The position numbers were made by a program, and so were the translations under genes. Positions 63,590 through 64,000 of a stretch of 64,000 nt of DNA are shown in pieces. Location: contig NZ_JAKQZG010000003.1 in the NCBI RefSeq assembly GCF_024359545.1, positions 62,001-126,000 on the forward strand, in the 5' to 3' direction. The DNA comes from Jiella marina. Lineage in GTDB: Bacteria > Pseudomonadota > Alphaproteobacteria > Rhizobiales > Rhizobiaceae. Each line of letters opens with the position of its first letter. The stretch's first letter is position 1. The notes under the pieces were generated by a model. That model ran no database searches, had not been told where the DNA came from, and worked only from the letters and a program-made list of their open reading frames with translations.

Positions 63590-64000
63590 ATGGCGGCACG
63601 GCGGCAAGAGCGGATCGAACCGAGCTTCGAGCGCCCCGAAGAGGTGAGGGCGGACGAGTTCTCGATCAGCCCGGATGATCGGGCGGTGCCGTCCGCTGCG
63701 AACGATGCGCGTCGCAAGTCGAAGAAGTCGAAGCCCGCCGCAAAGCCTTCCCGTGCCTCGTCGAAGTCCTCGGCCAGCCGTCGCTCCGGTCGAGGCTCAG
63801 GGGCCTCGGGAGGCGGCAATGGCGGAGGTTCCGGGCGCCGTCGGCGGCGCCGCAGCTTCCTTGGTCATATCTTCCGGCTGGGATTTGCCGGTGCTCTCTG
63901 GGGCGGCCTCGCGGTCGCGGCCGTCATCGGCTATTTCGCGATCAAGCTGCCGCAGGAGGCCTGGGCGATCCCGGATCGTCCGCCCAACGTCAAGATCGTT
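63590..64000 (+). CDS. Class A penicillin-binding protein (PBP1A), N-terminal part (runs off the window)
   Basis: The first 137 residues are visible. A long cytoplasmic region rich in Lys, Ser and Gly (KSKKSKPAAKPSRASSKSSA; SGGGNGGGSGRRRRRR) precedes one membrane span, LGFAGALWGGLAVAAVIGYF, then KLPQEAWAIPDRPPNVKI, which matches the start of bifunctional transglycosylase/transpeptidase enzymes of Rhizobiales. GGAAG precedes the ATG at 63590. A CtrA box upstream suggests cell-cycle timing of wall synthesis. The catalytic domains are outside the window. Confidence 0.8.
   Translation, partial: MAARRQERIEPSFERPEEVRADEFSISPDDRAVPSAANDARRKSKKSKPAAKPSRASSKSSASRRSGRGSGASGGGNGGGSGRRRRRRSFLGHIFRLGFAGALWGGLAVAAVIGYFAIKLPQEAWAIPDRPPNVKIV

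Overview
The window is a GC-rich chromosomal segment of an alphaproteobacterium, most likely a member of the Hyphomicrobiales (Rhizobiales). The evidence is gene content and order: an lsrB/vtlR-type LysR gene beside trxB, an lpsB-like core glycosyltransferase upstream of greA, an rpsM-rpsK-rpoA-rplQ operon followed by a Do-family protease and rarA, a crcB / rluC / HAD / ATP12 block, and CtrA-type TTAA-N7-TTAA boxes. The family cannot be fixed from sequence alone. I found no phage, insertion sequence, CRISPR array, rRNA or tRNA.

Region 1 (1-12.7 kb) centres on acetyl-CoA. It carries the N-terminal part of a polyhydroxyalkanoate synthase, a universal stress protein, a fused ADP-forming acyl-CoA synthetase/GNAT protein, a Crp/Fnr regulator, a LuxR-type response regulator, a hybrid sensor kinase with a Na+/solute symporter-like N-terminus, and malate synthase G. 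FNR/FixK-type boxes precede the PHA synthase and stress-protein genes with spacing that suits activation, pointing to oxygen- or redox-linked control of carbon storage.

Region 2 (12.7-30.1 kb) is mixed housekeeping. It holds a MarR regulator with an MFS exporter, a membrane methyltransferase/hydrolase pair, a SAM methyltransferase, glyoxalase II with a DUF985 cupin, a DMT permease, a secreted cyclase, a Nudix enzyme, DUF3108 and rpmB, a lipoprotein, a queuosine-precursor transporter behind a probable preQ1-I riboswitch, a SOUL haem-binding protein, an SRPBCC protein, a metallophosphatase, lsrB and trxB.

Region 3 (30.1-41.1 kb) has a TrkH-type K+ transporter, two LPS glycosyltransferases, greA, carB, an XRE protein, carA and yqeY. 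Between the XRE gene and carA lie three near-identical palindromic operators, a small ORF and a 20-bp-stem terminator, which look like an undescribed regulatory unit.

Region 4 (41.1-54.4 kb) runs from the ribosomal/RNA polymerase operon through an SDR reductase, the Do protease, rarA, a BCCT osmolyte transporter, crcB, an epimerase, rluC, a HAD phosphatase and the ATP12 chaperone.

Region 5 (54.4-64 kb) has a lipoprotein, a PAS-GGDEF diguanylate cyclase, a molybdopterin enzyme with a b-type cytochrome, a DUF188 protein, a DMT permease, an XRE protein, acylphosphatase, a MipA/OmpV-like outer-membrane protein, an SDR and the start of a class A penicillin-binding protein. A CtrA box followed by a structured, terminator-ended interval at 61.13-61.33 kb is a candidate cell-cycle-controlled small RNA.
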